From positions 62,001 to 126,000 of the forward strand of contig NZ_KE387260.1 in NCBI RefSeq assembly GCF_000430805.1: a stretch of 64,000 nucleotides of DNA, written 5' to 3'. Position numbers and translations under genes: made by a program. How positions within the stretch are numbered: the stretch's first letter is position 1; each line of letters starts with the position of its first letter. Positions 24,730-34,087 of the stretch are shown here, one piece after another. A model generated the notes under the pieces. That model saw only the letters and a program-made list of their open reading frames with translations, made no database searches and was not told the DNA's origin. Source of the stretch: Chitinilyticum aquatile DSM 21506. Its GTDB lineage: Bacteria; Pseudomonadota; Gammaproteobacteria; Burkholderiales; Chitinibacteraceae.

Positions 24730-25239
24730 TCAGGGGCGGTTACCCAGATGCCAGCGCGCGCAGTACCACTTCACCTGCTCTTCGCTTGTTCCCGTCACCG
24801 GCACCAGTACGCTGCCCGTTTTCGACAGGTAGCGCGGATAGGGGCCGGGCAGCTCGACAAAGGTGTAACCCAGGCGCTGCTCGATATTCTTGCGCACGTC
24901 GTCGACCTTGCCCTTCACCAGCGCGCCGACCATGCGTACACCGGATTCGGGCAGCTCGACCCAGACCTCCAGTGTCTGGTTGCCCGCCAGCTGGGTTTTC
25001 TCGGCGTCGTACCATTCTGCCTCGCCCCAGACACGCAGGGGCTGGCCCAGATACTGGCGGAAATAGCTGCGCCAGTAGTCCGTCGACCATTCACCGCGGC
25101 ACGAGAGCTGCGCTTCCATCTGGTCGCTGAAATGGCTGGGAATTTTGGCCTGCGCGGATACCGCCAGGAGCAAGGCGCAGAGCGACAAAGGCCAGCGCAC
25201 GCGAGCACGCTGACCTTTGCGGGTAAAGAGGCCGGCCAT
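24730..25239 (-). CDS. Hypothetical exported protein
   Basis: A protein of up to 169 residues with a clear signal peptide (WPLSLCALLLAVSAQA, cleavage before KIPSHF) and a mature domain of about 138 residues with two cysteines (SCRGEW and WYCARW) that may form a disulfide. No family was recognised. The start is uncertain: the ATG at 25239 lies inside the ppc terminator hairpin with no usable Shine-Dalgarno, while a GTG at 25200 would give a short, well-formed signal peptide. It lies downstream of ppc on the same strand. Confidence 0.65.
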   Translation of the reverse strand: MAGLFTRKGQRARVRWPLSLCALLLAVSAQAKIPSHFSDQMEAQLSCRGEWSTDYWRSYFRQYLGQPLRVWGEAEWYDAEKTQLAGNQTLEVWVELPESGVRMVGALVKGKVDDVRKNIEQRLGYTFVELPGPYPRYLSKTGSVLVPVTGTSEEQVKWYCARWHLGNRP

Positions 25240-25259
25240 TCCTGTCGGAATGGCCGGCC
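25230..25259 (-). terminator. Perfect hairpin after ppc, overlapping the next start codon
   Basis: GGCCGGCCATTCC and GGAATGGCCGGCC form a perfect 13-bp stem with a four-base loop, 15 bases after the ppc stop; TCTTTACC follows on the minus strand. The candidate ATG of the next gene is in the descending arm. Confidence 0.65.
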
Positions 25260-25273
25260 GTGCCTTGCAGTGC

Positions 25274-28039
25274 TTAACCACTATTGCGCAAACCTGCCGC
25301 GATACCGTTGATGGTGAGGTGAACGGCGTGAGCCACATCTTCGCTTTCATCGCCCGAGCGCATGCGCTTGAGCAATTCGACCTGCAGGTGATTCAGCGGA
25401 TCGAGGTAAGGCAGACGGTTGGCCAGGCTGCGGGCCAGCATCGGGTTGTCGCCCAGCAGCTCGGTGTGCTCGGTGATCGCCAGTACGGCGTCAACCGCGC
25501 GCTGCCATTCATCCTTGATGCGGCTGAAGATGCGCTGCGCGAGCTGCTGGTCGTTCACCAGCTCGGAGTAGCGTGCGGCAATCGCGATGTCGGACTTGGC
25601 CAGCACCATTTCCATATTGGAAATCGAGCTGGTAAAGAAGGGCCAGGTCTTGTAGTGGTGACGCAGCGTCTTGAGGCCTTCCTCGCCATTTTCCTTCAGG
25701 TACTCGGAAATGGCGGTACCAAAACCGTACCAGCCCGGCAGCATCAGGCGGCACTGCGACCACGAGAACACCCACGGAATCGCACGCAGATCGGCGATGC
25801 TGTTGGTGGCCTTGCGAGCCGACGGGCGCGAGCCGATGTTCAGGTTCGGGATTTCACCGATCGGTGTCGATTCACGGAAATAAGTGACGAAATCGGGCGT
25901 TGCGTACACCAGATCGCGGTAGGACTGGTAGGCGCGCAGCGACAGTTTTTCCATCAGTTCGCGGCGCGGCAGCGGATCGAAATCCGGCGGACACGGCGGC
26001 GGGAAGCTGCTTTCCAGCGTGGCGGCAACGAGGATTTCCAGGTTGCGGCGGCCCACTTCACGGTCGGCATACTTCGCGGCAATCACTTCGCCCTGCTCGG
26101 TGATGCGGATCTGGCCGTTCACGGAACCGGCCGGCTGCGCCAGGATCGCGTCATAAGCCGGGCCGCCACCACGGCCAACGGTACCACCGCGACCATGGAA
26201 CAGGCGCATCTTGAAGCCGGCCTTGTTGAACACGTCAACCAGCTTCAGCTCGGCCTTGTAGAGCTCCCAGTTGGAAGTCAGGTAACCGCCGTCCTTGTTG
26301 GAATCGGAATAGCCCAGCATGACTTCCTGCACGCCATCGCGGCAGGCCAGCAGCTGGCGCCACTGCGGAATGGCGAACAGCTCGGTCATGATGACATCGC
26401 TGCCGCGCAGATCGGGGATGGTCTCGAACAGCGGAATGATGTTGACCTTGCTGCGCACCTGCGGCGCCAGCGACACGAGGCCGACGTCGTTCAGCAGCAC
26501 GGCGACTTCCAGAATGTCGGACACCGAATCGCAGTTGGAAATGATGTAGTTCGGCAGCACTTCCTCGCCGTACTGCGCCTGGATTTCGGCGGCAGCCTTG
26601 AGGATGTTCAGTTCCTTCTGCACATCCTCACTGTATTCGACGTCGTACGGACAGATCAGCGGGCGCGGGCTGGCCAGCTCGCGCAGCAGCACTACGCGGC
26701 GCGAACGCTCGTCGAGCGACAGGTAGTCTTCCAGACCGGCGCGATCGAACAGCTCGGCGATCATCTTCTCGTGCATGCCGGAATACTGCCGCATGTCGAC
26801 GGGTGCCATGTGGAAACCGAACACGCTCACCGCGCGCTGCAGGCGGCGCAGACGGCCGGCGGCAATCTTGGCGGCGCCGTGGGCCTTCAGCGAATTGGCG
26901 ATGATGGCCAGATCAGCGGCCAGCTCCTGCGGCAGCTCGTACGGCGCGGCATGCGCCACGTCATGCAGGGTGTGGTGGAAGGTGCCGATCTTGGCGGCGG
27001 TCGCGAACACGCGGGCGCGGATGGCGGAAACGGCAAGGCGGTAAGGCTCGCCACCACCCTTGCGGGCCACGTCGTCGGTCGCCTGCTCGGCCAGCTGCTG
27101 CAGCGACTGGTCAACCTGTACCAGACGCGCGGACATCGACAGTTCGTTCTCCAGCTTCTGGCATTGCTGGAAGTAGTAATCCAGCACCACGCCGGCCTGG
27201 CGCGATACGGCGTACTTCAGTACTTCAGCGGTCACAAACGGATTGCCGTCGCGATCGCCACCGATCCAGCTGCCGACGTGCATGAAATTGGGCAGTTCGA
27301 CCGGCTGGCCGGACAGCTCGGACAGCTTGTCTTCCAGATCGATGTAGAGGCGCGGAATTTCGTGCAGGAAGGTATTGCGGAAATAGGTCGAGCCGTTTTC
27401 GATTTCATCCTGCACCTTCAGCTTGAAGGTACGGATTTCGCGGGTCTGCCACAGCGTCTGCATCACGCGCTCGAGCGCATCCTGATTGGCTTTCAGCTCG
27501 TCCGGCGTCATCTGCACGCGGTCACGCTCGGTCAGCAGCTCGGCCAGCGCGCGGTGGCTGTCGAGGATGGTCTTGCGCTTCACCTCGGTCGGGTGCGCGG
27601 TCATCACCGGCGCGATCAGCGTCTCGTTCAGCAGCGCCAGGATTTCGGACGCCTTGATGTTGCGCGAGGTCAGGTCATTGATCGCTGCCGCCAGGCTGCC
27701 GCGCTGCGGTGCCGAGCCCATCATCTTGTGCGCGCGTCGGCGGCGGTTGTGGTGCAGATCCTCGGCAATATTGGAGAGGTGCGAGAAATAGCTGAACGCG
27801 CGAACCAGCGAAATGGTGCTCGACAGTTCCAGCGACGACAGCGTGCGCGACAGGGCCTGGCCTGCAGCCGCATCGTGCTCGCGCACATAGCGCACGGCCA
27901 TGTCGCGGATGGATTCGATCTGGTCGGAGGTCAGGGCGCCCGCCTGCTCACGGATGGTGTCAGAAAGCAGCTCAGCCAACAGGTCAAGGTCGCGCGTAAG
28001 CGGCAAGTCTTTCTCGGCAATCGGTTCGAGTACGGCCAT
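25274..28039 (-). CDS. ppc: Phosphoenolpyruvate carboxylase
   Basis: A 921-residue enzyme that forms oxaloacetate from phosphoenolpyruvate and bicarbonate to refill the TCA cycle. The two catalytic signatures are intact: VMTAHPTEVKRKT (His149) and LGYSDSNKDGGY. FHGRGGTVGRGGGPAYDAI forms the mobile loop and substrate site. The C-terminus ends LTINGIAAGLRNSG, close to the usual NTG end. Length is slightly above the E. coli enzyme. It is transcribed on its own from an AT-rich upstream region and ends at a strong hairpin. Confidence 0.97.
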   Translation of the reverse strand: MAVLEPIAEKDLPLTRDLDLLAELLSDTIREQAGALTSDQIESIRDMAVRYVREHDAAAGQALSRTLSSLELSSTISLVRAFSYFSHLSNIAEDLHHNRRRRAHKMMGSAPQRGSLAAAINDLTSRNIKASEILALLNETLIAPVMTAHPTEVKRKTILDSHRALAELLTERDRVQMTPDELKANQDALERVMQTLWQTREIRTFKLKVQDEIENGSTYFRNTFLHEIPRLYIDLEDKLSELSGQPVELPNFMHVGSWIGGDRDGNPFVTAEVLKYAVSRQAGVVLDYYFQQCQKLENELSMSARLVQVDQSLQQLAEQATDDVARKGGGEPYRLAVSAIRARVFATAAKIGTFHHTLHDVAHAAPYELPQELAADLAIIANSLKAHGAAKIAAGRLRRLQRAVSVFGFHMAPVDMRQYSGMHEKMIAELFDRAGLEDYLSLDERSRRVVLLRELASPRPLICPYDVEYSEDVQKELNILKAAAEIQAQYGEEVLPNYIISNCDSVSDILEVAVLLNDVGLVSLAPQVRSKVNIIPLFETIPDLRGSDVIMTELFAIPQWRQLLACRDGVQEVMLGYSDSNKDGGYLTSNWELYKAELKLVDVFNKAGFKMRLFHGRGGTVGRGGGPAYDAILAQPAGSVNGQIRITEQGEVIAAKYADREVGRRNLEILVAATLESSFPPPCPPDFDPLPRRELMEKLSLRAYQSYRDLVYATPDFVTYFRESTPIGEIPNLNIGSRPSARKATNSIADLRAIPWVFSWSQCRLMLPGWYGFGTAISEYLKENGEEGLKTLRHHYKTWPFFTSSISNMEMVLAKSDIAIAARYSELVNDQQLAQRIFSRIKDEWQRAVDAVLAITEHTELLGDNPMLARSLANRLPYLDPLNHLQVELLKRMRSGDESEDVAHAVHLTINGIAAGLRNSG

Positions 28040-28213
28040 GGCAGTCCAGTTAAGTGAATGGCAAAGTCAGACAAAAATGGCTTACATTTTAGCAGAAGAA
28101 GCTACCCTTGCTCAGCTAAATGGCGTTATTACATTTCCTTAAACTTGGCAAGAGTGCCTTTCCCGCACAGCACGGAAAGACCACACAACTCTGCCATCAG
28201 CAAAGAATAAACA

Positions 28214-28263
28214 GGGTATTGCCTCGGAGACAAAGAAATAAAATGCCCACAGACACATACCCC
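28214..28263. repeat. Dispersed ~50-bp palindromic element, copy 4
   Basis: It begins GGGTATTGCCTC and ends GACACATACCCC, exactly 50 bases. The ends are well conserved but the inner stem is largely lost, which makes it a decayed or variant copy. Confidence 0.55.
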
Positions 28264-28308
28264 AAGCATGAAAGCAATTTCACTGCCGACATGCTTCCTG
28301 CGCCCCAT

Positions 28309-28339
28309 GCAAAACGGCACCAGGTTGGTGCCGTTTTGC
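28309..28339 (-). terminator. Terminator of the ubiE-ubiJ-ubiB operon
   Basis: GCAAAACGGCACC and GGTGCCGTTTTGC pair perfectly over 13 bases around AGGTT, 41 bases after the ubiB stop. Confidence 0.8.
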
Positions 28340-28379
28340 AAACGTAACGCAATGAAAACTAACGCCCCCGACCGGCTCT

Positions 28380-29909
28380 TCAGGTAATGACACTCACCAG
28401 ATAGCCGAGGATGGCCACACCACCGCCCAGCAGCAACGCGATCAGCGCCAGCCAGTAATTGCGCTTTTTCTGTTCCCACATCAGGCCCCTGTAGCCGGCC
28501 AGCAGCAGCTCGGAAGGGTTCTGATTCAGCATCTCGCCCAGCTTGCGCGGCAGGCCCGGCAGCAGCGTCGCCCACTGTGGCGCCTCGTGCTTGAGATTGG
28601 CCAGGAGGCCGCGCCAGCCGATCTGCTCGTTCATCCAGCGCCGCAGGAAGGGATAGGCGGTTTCCCACAGATCGAGCTCCGGATCAAGCTGGCGCCCCAG
28701 TCCTTCGATATTGAGCAGGGTCTTCTGCAGCAGCACCAGCTGCGGCTGGATTTCGACATTGAAGCGGCGCGAGACCTCGAACAGGCGCAACAGCACCACG
28801 CCAAAGGAAATCTGCGCGAGCGGCTTGTTGAAGAACGGTTCGCACACCGTGCGGACAGCGGCCTCGAGTTCTTCGACGCGCGTGTCTTTGGGCACCCAGC
28901 CACATTCGATGTGGGCAGTGGCCACGCGCTTGTAGTCGCGCTCGAAAAAGGCGAGGAAATTGATCGCCAGATACTGCTTGTCGTGATCGTTCAGCGAACC
29001 GACGATGCCGAAATCCAGCGCGATATAGCGGTTGTCCGCCGCCACTAGGATATTGCCCGGGTGCATGTCGGCATGGAAAAAGCCATGACGGAACACCTGC
29101 GTGAAGAAAATCTCGACACCGAAACGGCTAAGCTTTTTCAGATCCATGCCGGCGGCGCGCAGCTCGTCGATGCGCCCGACCGGAATGCCATCCATCCATT
29201 CCAGCGTCAGAACCTGGCGCGACGTCCAGTCGTAATGCACTGCCGGCACGATCAGCTGCTCGGAGCCGACAAAATTGCGATGCAGTTGCGAGGCATTGCC
29301 TGCTTCGACCATCAGGTCGAGCTCGTCGTGCAGATAGCGGTCGAATTCCGCCACGACCTCGCGCGGCCTGAGTCGCTTGCCGTCGACAAAGAGTTTTTCC
29401 ACCAGCCCGGCCATCACGCGCATCAGCGCCAGATCGGATTCGATCACCGGCAGAATGCCCGGGCGCAGCACCTTCACCGCCACCTTGCGCCCGTCCGGCA
29501 AACGCGCCGCGTGCACCTGCGCGATCGACGCCGAGGCCACCGGCGTACGGTCAAACTCGGCATACAGCTCGTCCAGCGGACGCTTCAGCTCGGCCTCGAT
29601 AACGGCGACGGCGACATCGCCGGAAAAGGCCGGCACGCGATCCTGCAGCTTCGCCAGCTCGTCGGCGAGGTCCGGCGGCATCAGGTCGCGGCGGGTGGAG
29701 AGCACCTGGCCGAACTTGACGAAAATCGGCCCGAGGTCTTCCAGCGCACAGCGCAGACGCTCGCCGCGCGGGGCAGACAGATCGCGCCAGAAGCACAGGC
29801 CGCGCACCAGCCGGGACAGGCCGCGCACGCGTTCATGGCCAAGCAGGAATTCATCCAGCCCGTAGCGCACAACGACACGGGCAATTTTCAGCAAACGCAG
29901 CACCCGCAT
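28380..29909 (-). CDS. ubiB: Ubiquinone biosynthesis protein UbiB
   Basis: A 509-residue atypical kinase-like ATPase of the UbiB/ABC1 family needed for ubiquinone synthesis, probably assisting access to lipid intermediates. The family KxGQ motif is [16 protein letters not shown], the Ala-rich loop [11 protein letters not shown] replaces the normal kinase loop, and [11 protein letters not shown] and LDFGIVG are the catalytic-loop and DFG equivalents. Two hydrophobic segments at the C-terminus ([20 protein letters not shown]) anchor it. Its ATG shares one base with the ubiJ stop codon (TGATG), so the two are translationally coupled. Confidence 0.95.
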   Translation of the reverse strand: MRVLRLLKIARVVVRYGLDEFLLGHERVRGLSRLVRGLCFWRDLSAPRGERLRCALEDLGPIFVKFGQVLSTRRDLMPPDLADELAKLQDRVPAFSGDVAVAVIEAELKRPLDELYAEFDRTPVASASIAQVHAARLPDGRKVAVKVLRPGILPVIESDLALMRVMAGLVEKLFVDGKRLRPREVVAEFDRYLHDELDLMVEAGNASQLHRNFVGSEQLIVPAVHYDWTSRQVLTLEWMDGIPVGRIDELRAAGMDLKKLSRFGVEIFFTQVFRHGFFHADMHPGNILVAADNRYIALDFGIVGSLNDHDKQYLAINFLAFFERDYKRVATAHIECGWVPKDTRVEELEAAVRTVCEPFFNKPLAQISFGVVLLRLFEVSRRFNVEIQPQLVLLQKTLLNIEGLGRQLDPELDLWETAYPFLRRWMNEQIGWRGLLANLKHEAPQWATLLPGLPRKLGEMLNQNPSELLLAGYRGLMWEQKKRNYWLALIALLLGGGVAILGYLVSVIT

Positions 29910-30490
29910 CAGTTATTGCCTTCCTGCTGTTTGACAGTGGATTCCAGCCGCTGCAGGCGCTTTTCCAGCCGCGCCATGTCGTCGCGCAGCGCATCGACCG
30001 CGGCATAATGCCGCTCGACATCGGGCTTGTTCGCCAGCATGGGCGCCTCATCACGCAGATATTCGACCCAGGCCACCAGCAGCCGCGAGCCCAGCGCGCC
30101 CGGAATGCCGCCGATCTTGCCGGCAAGCCAGACGATGCGGCGCGCAGCCACGTCGCCGACCAGCTGCGACAGGTCTTCCGCCGCATCCCAGCGCAGCTTG
30201 CCCAGCACATTGCCAAGAGCGGCACCCAGCTCGGCGTCGCCGTCCAGCAGTACCTGACGCGCCGCCGCCTGCGGGTCGGTCATGCGGGTATAGAAGAAAT
30301 CCAGCGGCAGGGTAATGCTGGCCTCGGGCGTGGCATGACTGTGCGCCAGCCGGCCATCGGCCGTCACCACCAGCACGGCAGTCGTCAGCGGCACGGTGAT
30401 TTTCACCGTGCGGCCGGCCAGCCCCGCCAGCTCGGCGCGCCGCTCGGGAGCATGCTTCAGCAGACGGTTGAGCGCGGTGGCGAGCAGCAT
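29909..30490 (-). CDS. ubiJ: Ubiquinone biosynthesis accessory factor UbiJ
   Basis: A 193-residue protein with an N-terminal SCP2-like lipid-binding domain (about residues 10-100) and a C-terminal coiled-coil ([20 protein letters not shown]). UbiJ binds the hydrophobic intermediates in the soluble Ubi complex. The start is fixed by a one-base overlap with the ubiE stop (TGATG) and the stop overlaps the ubiB start. The longer frame upstream to 30880 is a shadow of ubiE. The order ubiE-ubiJ-ubiB matches E. coli. Confidence 0.92.
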   Translation of the reverse strand: MLLATALNRLLKHAPERRAELAGLAGRTVKITVPLTTAVLVVTADGRLAHSHATPEASITLPLDFFYTRMTDPQAAARQVLLDGDAELGAALGNVLGKLRWDAAEDLSQLVGDVAARRIVWLAGKIGGIPGALGSRLLVAWVEYLRDEAPMLANKPDVERHYAAVDALRDDMARLEKRLQRLESTVKQQEGNN

Positions 30491-31227
30491 CAGAATTTGG
30501 TTCCCTTGTGCAGTGCAACCACGCCGCCGGTCATGTTGTGGTAGTCGACACGGCCGAAGCCGGCGTCGAGCATCATGGTTTTCAGCGTTTCCTGATCGGG
30601 GTGCATGCGGATCGATTCGGCCAGGTACTGGTAAGAATCCGCATCGTTGGCGACCAGCTTGCCCATGAAGGGCAGCAGCTTGAACGAATACACATCGTAG
30701 GCCGGCTTCAGTGGCGCCCATACCTTCGAGAATTCCAGCACCAGCAGCCGCCCACCGGGCTTGAGCACGCGGTGCATTTCCTTGAGCGCCACATCCTTGT
30801 GCGTCATGTTGCGCAGGCCGAAGGCGACCGAAACCAGATCGAAATAGTTGTCCGGGAAGGGCAGCTTTTCGGCGTCGCATTGCGCCACCGGTACGGCAAA
30901 ACCGGCATCCAGCAGGCGGTCACGACCAACGCCCAGCATGGAGCTGTTGATATCGGTGAGCCAGACCTGGCCGGATTTGCCGACCTTCCTGGCAAACGCC
31001 TTTGACAGGTCGCCCGTACCGCCGGCGATGTCGAGCACGCGGTCACCCGCTTTCGCACCACTGGTTTCGATGGTGAAGAATTTCCATGCCCGGTGCAGCC
31101 CGGCGGACATCAGGTCATTCATCACGTCATATTTCTGCGCCACGGAATGGAATACTTCGGCGACCTTGTGCGCCTTTTCCGACTCGTTGACGGTTTTGAA
31201 GCCAAAATGGGTTTGCTGGTCGCTCAT
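30490..31227 (-). CDS. ubiE: Ubiquinone/menaquinone C-methyltransferase
   Basis: A 245-residue SAM-dependent methyltransferase that adds the C-methyl group in ubiquinone (and menaquinone) synthesis. Motifs include the N-terminal [20 protein letters not shown], the SAM-binding [16 protein letters not shown], and [20 protein letters not shown]. Length is normal. It is the first gene of a three-gene operon with single-base overlaps and is separated from the upstream DUF971 gene by a palindromic repeat. Confidence 0.97.
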   Translation of the reverse strand: MSDQQTHFGFKTVNESEKAHKVAEVFHSVAQKYDVMNDLMSAGLHRAWKFFTIETSGAKAGDRVLDIAGGTGDLSKAFARKVGKSGQVWLTDINSSMLGVGRDRLLDAGFAVPVAQCDAEKLPFPDNYFDLVSVAFGLRNMTHKDVALKEMHRVLKPGGRLLVLEFSKVWAPLKPAYDVYSFKLLPFMGKLVANDADSYQYLAESIRMHPDQETLKTMMLDAGFGRVDYHNMTGGVVALHKGTKF

Positions 31228-31240
31228 GATTTGAACCTTA

Positions 31241-31290
31241 GGGTATACCCTTGAATGCTTTTAAAATATTTGGCCCTGGAGCAATACCCC
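31241..31290. repeat. Dispersed ~50-bp palindromic element, copy 5
   Basis: It begins GGGTATACCCTTGAATGC and ends GGAGCAATACCCC. It fills nearly the whole 64-base gap between the DUF971 gene and ubiE on the minus strand, so it lies in the ubiE leader if the genes are co-transcribed. Confidence 0.65.
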
Positions 31291-31291
31291 A

Positions 31292-31666
31292 TCAGGCATC
31301 ACGTGAAGCGCCGGCAGCGGCCAGGCGCTCGAGATAGAGCTGCCAGTAGGCATCGTGCTTTGTTGCCAGCTCGTGCAGATACTCCCAGGAATACAGGCCG
31401 GAATCGTGACCATCGTCGAACACCAGCTTGACCGCGTAGTTGCCCACCGGCAACACATCGATGATTGCAACGTCACGCTTGCCGGTCTGCAGCACACCGG
31501 GGCCCACGCCATGCCCGCGCACCTCGGCCGACGGGCTGTAGACGCGCAGGAACTCGCAGGGCAAGGCATAACGGGTGCCGTCTGCATACGCCAGCACCAG
31601 CTGGCGTGACTGTGCTTCAAGGGTGATTTCTTCCGGGATAGGGGTGTCGGGAGTCAGTCCGGCCAT
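31292..31666 (-). CDS. DUF971 (GBBH-like) domain protein
   Basis: A 124-residue protein with the DUF971 domain, related to the N-terminal domain of gamma-butyrobetaine hydroxylase. Recognisable parts are LVLAYADGTRYALPCEFLRV and a C-terminal block beginning VFDDGHDSGLYSWEYLHELA. The latter can bind metal or nucleotide-like ligands in related proteins, but the role is unknown. It precedes ubiE in many betaproteobacteria by my recollection, suggesting a link to quinone or Fe-S metabolism. I used the ATG at 31666; the extension to 31732 lacks conserved sequence. Confidence 0.82.
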   Translation of the reverse strand: MAGLTPDTPIPEEITLEAQSRQLVLAYADGTRYALPCEFLRVYSPSAEVRGHGVGPGVLQTGKRDVAIIDVLPVGNYAVKLVFDDGHDSGLYSWEYLHELATKHDAYWQLYLERLAAAGASRDA

Positions 31667-31758
31667 GGTCGCAATGCTGTTTTGACAGCGGAAAATCGGG
31701 GAATGCGTAATCATACCCTGCAATACCGCCACTGTTGCAGTCCGCGTTGCACGACAGC

Positions 31759-31800
31759 CTGTCAGCGACTTGTCATATTAACTTCACATTGCGGCATTAT
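31759..31800 (+). promoter_or_regulatory. Three-unit Pho box and -10 upstream of phoB
   Basis: Three 7-base units spaced exactly 11 bases apart are seen: CTGTCAG at 31759, TTGTCAT at 31770 and ACTTCAC at 31781. A -10-like CATTAT follows at 31795-31800. PhoB binds such direct repeats in place of a -35 box, so phoBR is probably autoactivated under phosphate limitation. Confidence 0.7.
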
Positions 31801-31843
31801 TCTCGCAACATCGCTGTATAACCCCACCCGAGGTTGCCCCACC

Positions 31844-32530
31844 ATGCCCGCCAACATCCTGCTGGTTGAAGACGAACCGGCCATCCAGGAACTGATTGCA
31901 TTCAATCTGACCCAGGCCGGGCACCATGTCATGCGCGCCGATACGGCAGAAAATGCCAAGAATATCGTGCGCAACGCCCTGCCCGACCTGATCCTGCTCG
32001 ACTGGATGCTGCCTGGCATGTCCGGCATCGATTTCGCCCGCCAGCTGCGCGGCGATGACCGTACCAAATCGATTCCGCTGATCATGCTCACCGCCCGCTC
32101 GGACGAACAGGACAAGATCGTCGGCCTCGACACCGGTGCAGATGACTACATCACCAAGCCCTTCTCGCCGCGCGAACTGCAGGCGCGCATCAAGGCCGTG
32201 CTGCGCCGCCGCGCGCCGCAGGCTACCGACGACCCGGTCGAAATCAAGGGCCTGCGCCTCGACCCGGTTACCCATCGCGTTACCGGCAATGGCGAACCGC
32301 TGGATCTGGGACCGACCGAATTCCGCCTGCTGCACTTTTTCATGACGCATGCCGAACGCGTGCACAGCCGCGCCCACCTGCTCGATCAGGTCTGGGGCGA
32401 CCATGTGTTCGTGGAAGAGCGCACCGTCGACGTCCACATCCGCCGCCTGCGCTCCTCGCTCGAAGGCACCGGCCATGACGGCCTGATCCAGACCGTGCGC
32501 GGCTCCGGATATCGCTTGTCGGCCAACTAG
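31844..32530 (+). CDS. phoB: Phosphate regulon response regulator PhoB
   Basis: A 228-residue OmpR-family response regulator. The receiver domain has the acidic pocket (VEDE), the phosphorylated Asp53 in LILLDWMLPG, and Lys in YITKPF. The C-terminal winged helix contains DLGPTEFRLLHFFMTHAERV and ends with TVRGSGYRLS. The start at 31844 is the normal family N-terminus MPANILLVEDE. It precedes phoR by 63 bases and is preceded by Pho boxes that its own product should bind. Confidence 0.95.
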   Translation: MPANILLVEDEPAIQELIAFNLTQAGHHVMRADTAENAKNIVRNALPDLILLDWMLPGMSGIDFARQLRGDDRTKSIPLIMLTARSDEQDKIVGLDTGADDYITKPFSPRELQARIKAVLRRRAPQATDDPVEIKGLRLDPVTHRVTGNGEPLDLGPTEFRLLHFFMTHAERVHSRAHLLDQVWGDHVFVEERTVDVHIRRLRSSLEGTGHDGLIQTVRGSGYRLSAN

Positions 32531-32593
32531 CAGCACCGGTATCCTCGGCGCTTATCACCGGCCCCTCGCATCGGGCCTCAAGGCGTACATTTC

Positions 32594-33880
32594 ATGGTCT
32601 GGCTGCGTTCAGTCATTTATTACCTTTTCGTCACACTGGTGGCACTCTTCACCGGCGCGGTTGCCGGCGTCGAATGGGGCCTGGGCTTTGCGCTGGCGGT
32701 TACCCTGATCAGCCTGTGGTTCCATCTCTACAATCTGGGCCGGCTGCACTACTGGCTGCAGCACCCGCGCGTGGACAATGTGCCCGGCAGCCTGCTGCTC
32801 TGGCAGGATGTCTTCGACCGCCTCTACGATCAGGTCCGCCATCAGAAAAAAGCCAAGGAGCGCCTGTCTGCCACGGTAGACCGCTTCATGAGTGCGGGCG
32901 AGGCGCTGCCCGACGGCGTGATCATTCTGGATGAATACGACCGCATCGAATGGTGCAACCCGGCCGCCAGCCACCATCTGGGCCTGAACCAGCTGGCCGA
33001 CGTGGGCCAGCAGGTCACCCACCTCGTGCGGCACCCGCCGCTGCGTGACTATCTGAAAAACCAGGATTTCAGCCACCCGCTGATGCTGCGGGTGACGCGC
33101 CCGCAGGAGCAGGTTCTCTCGGTGCAGCTGGTGCCCTTCGATTCGACACGCAAGCTGCTCCTTAGCCGCGACATCACTTCGCTCGACCGCGTGCAGACCG
33201 TTCACCGCGATTTCGTTGCCAATGTGTCGCACGAACTGCGCACGCCACTCACGGTTGTCGGTGGCTTCATCGAAACCATGCAGGACATGCCCGATCTGGA
33301 TGCCGGCACGCGCAACCAGCATCTGCAACTGATGCATGACCAGACCCAGCGCATGCAGCGCCTGGTGGAAGACCTGCTGACACTGTCGCGACTGGAGAGC
33401 GGCCAGCAACTGCGCGAAGAGGAAGTCGACGTGCCGCAACTGCTGCAGCAGCTGCTCACCGAGGCCGAGGGGCTGTCACAAGGGCGGCATACCGTGAGTA
33501 TCGGCGCGATTGCGCGCGCCAAGCTGATCGGCAACCATGACGAGCTGCACTCCGCATTCGGCAATCTGGTCTCCAACGCCATCCGCTACACCCCGGCGGG
33601 CGGCAGCATCACGCTGGGCTGGGAGCTGCGCGGCGAACAAGGGCATTTCTTCGTGCGCGACACCGGCATCGGCCTTGCGCCCGAGCACATCCCGCGCCTG
33701 ACCGAACGCTTCTACCGCGTTGACCGCGGCCGCTCGCGCAACACCGGCGGCACGGGGCTGGGGCTTGCCATCGTCAAGCACATCCTGCAGCGCCATCAGG
33801 CGCAGATGGTCATCCAGTCGAAACTCGGTGAAGGCAGCGAATTCGCCGTGAAATTTCCGGCCCAGCGCACACTGGATTAA
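32594..33880 (+). CDS. phoR: Phosphate regulon sensor histidine kinase PhoR
   Basis: A 428-residue membrane kinase. Two hydrophobic segments at residues 1-45 anchor it without a large periplasmic loop, as in other PhoR proteins. A PAS-like domain (about 95-180) and then HisKA with the phospho-accepting His213 in DFVANVSHELRTPLTVVGG follow. The ATPase domain has N box NLVSNAIRYTPAGG, G1 DTGIGLAPEHI and G2 GGTGLGLAIVKH. It signals phosphate starvation to PhoB; PhoU from 15.4 kb is expected to modulate it. Confidence 0.95.
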   Translation: MVWLRSVIYYLFVTLVALFTGAVAGVEWGLGFALAVTLISLWFHLYNLGRLHYWLQHPRVDNVPGSLLLWQDVFDRLYDQVRHQKKAKERLSATVDRFMSAGEALPDGVIILDEYDRIEWCNPAASHHLGLNQLADVGQQVTHLVRHPPLRDYLKNQDFSHPLMLRVTRPQEQVLSVQLVPFDSTRKLLLSRDITSLDRVQTVHRDFVANVSHELRTPLTVVGGFIETMQDMPDLDAGTRNQHLQLMHDQTQRMQRLVEDLLTLSRLESGQQLREEEVDVPQLLQQLLTEAEGLSQGRHTVSIGAIARAKLIGNHDELHSAFGNLVSNAIRYTPAGGSITLGWELRGEQGHFFVRDTGIGLAPEHIPRLTERFYRVDRGRSRNTGGTGLGLAIVKHILQRHQAQMVIQSKLGEGSEFAVKFPAQRTLD

Positions 33881-33903
33881 GCTGCAAAATCACCCGTAAG
33901 CGG

Positions 33904-33946
33904 ATTGCATATTATTTGCAATGCGACAGATTATTGCATCTACAAT
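33904..33946 (+). promoter_or_regulatory. Candidate promoter and operator upstream of transaldolase
   Basis: An AT-rich patch has an inverted repeat ATTGCA-N7-TGCAAT, another TTGCAT, and a -10-like TACAAT at 33941-33946. The best -35, TTGCAA at 33916, is 19 bases away, which is longer than optimal, so an activator or a different start is possible. Confidence 0.4.
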
Positions 33947-34087
33947 AGGCAAGCGCGGCTGGCGGCACAGTTTTTGCGCCATCGCAAAGGCTTGCGGCCG
34001 CTTTCGCCGCATAATTCGCCCGAACACTGATCAAACGGGGCAGGCCGTATCACCCCATCCATTCAACTGTCACAAGGTCCGACTTCC

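Larger units (their letters stand above)
28040..28379. other. Intergenic region between ppc and ubiB
   Basis: It holds, from left to right, the ppc upstream region (on the minus strand a -10-like TAAAAT at 28086-28091 with a poor -35 TGAGCA 17 bases away), a palindromic element at 28214-28263 and the ubi operon terminator at 28309-28339. No gene is seen. Confidence 0.5.

Noticed and set aside
25217-28057. A 946-codon open frame opposite ppc, and similar long antisense frames opposite gltB, chitinase and the A2M gene
   Set aside because: They are mirror frames of GC-rich coding genes, lack ribosome-binding sites and have shuffled-looking composition. The sense genes are clearly recognised families.
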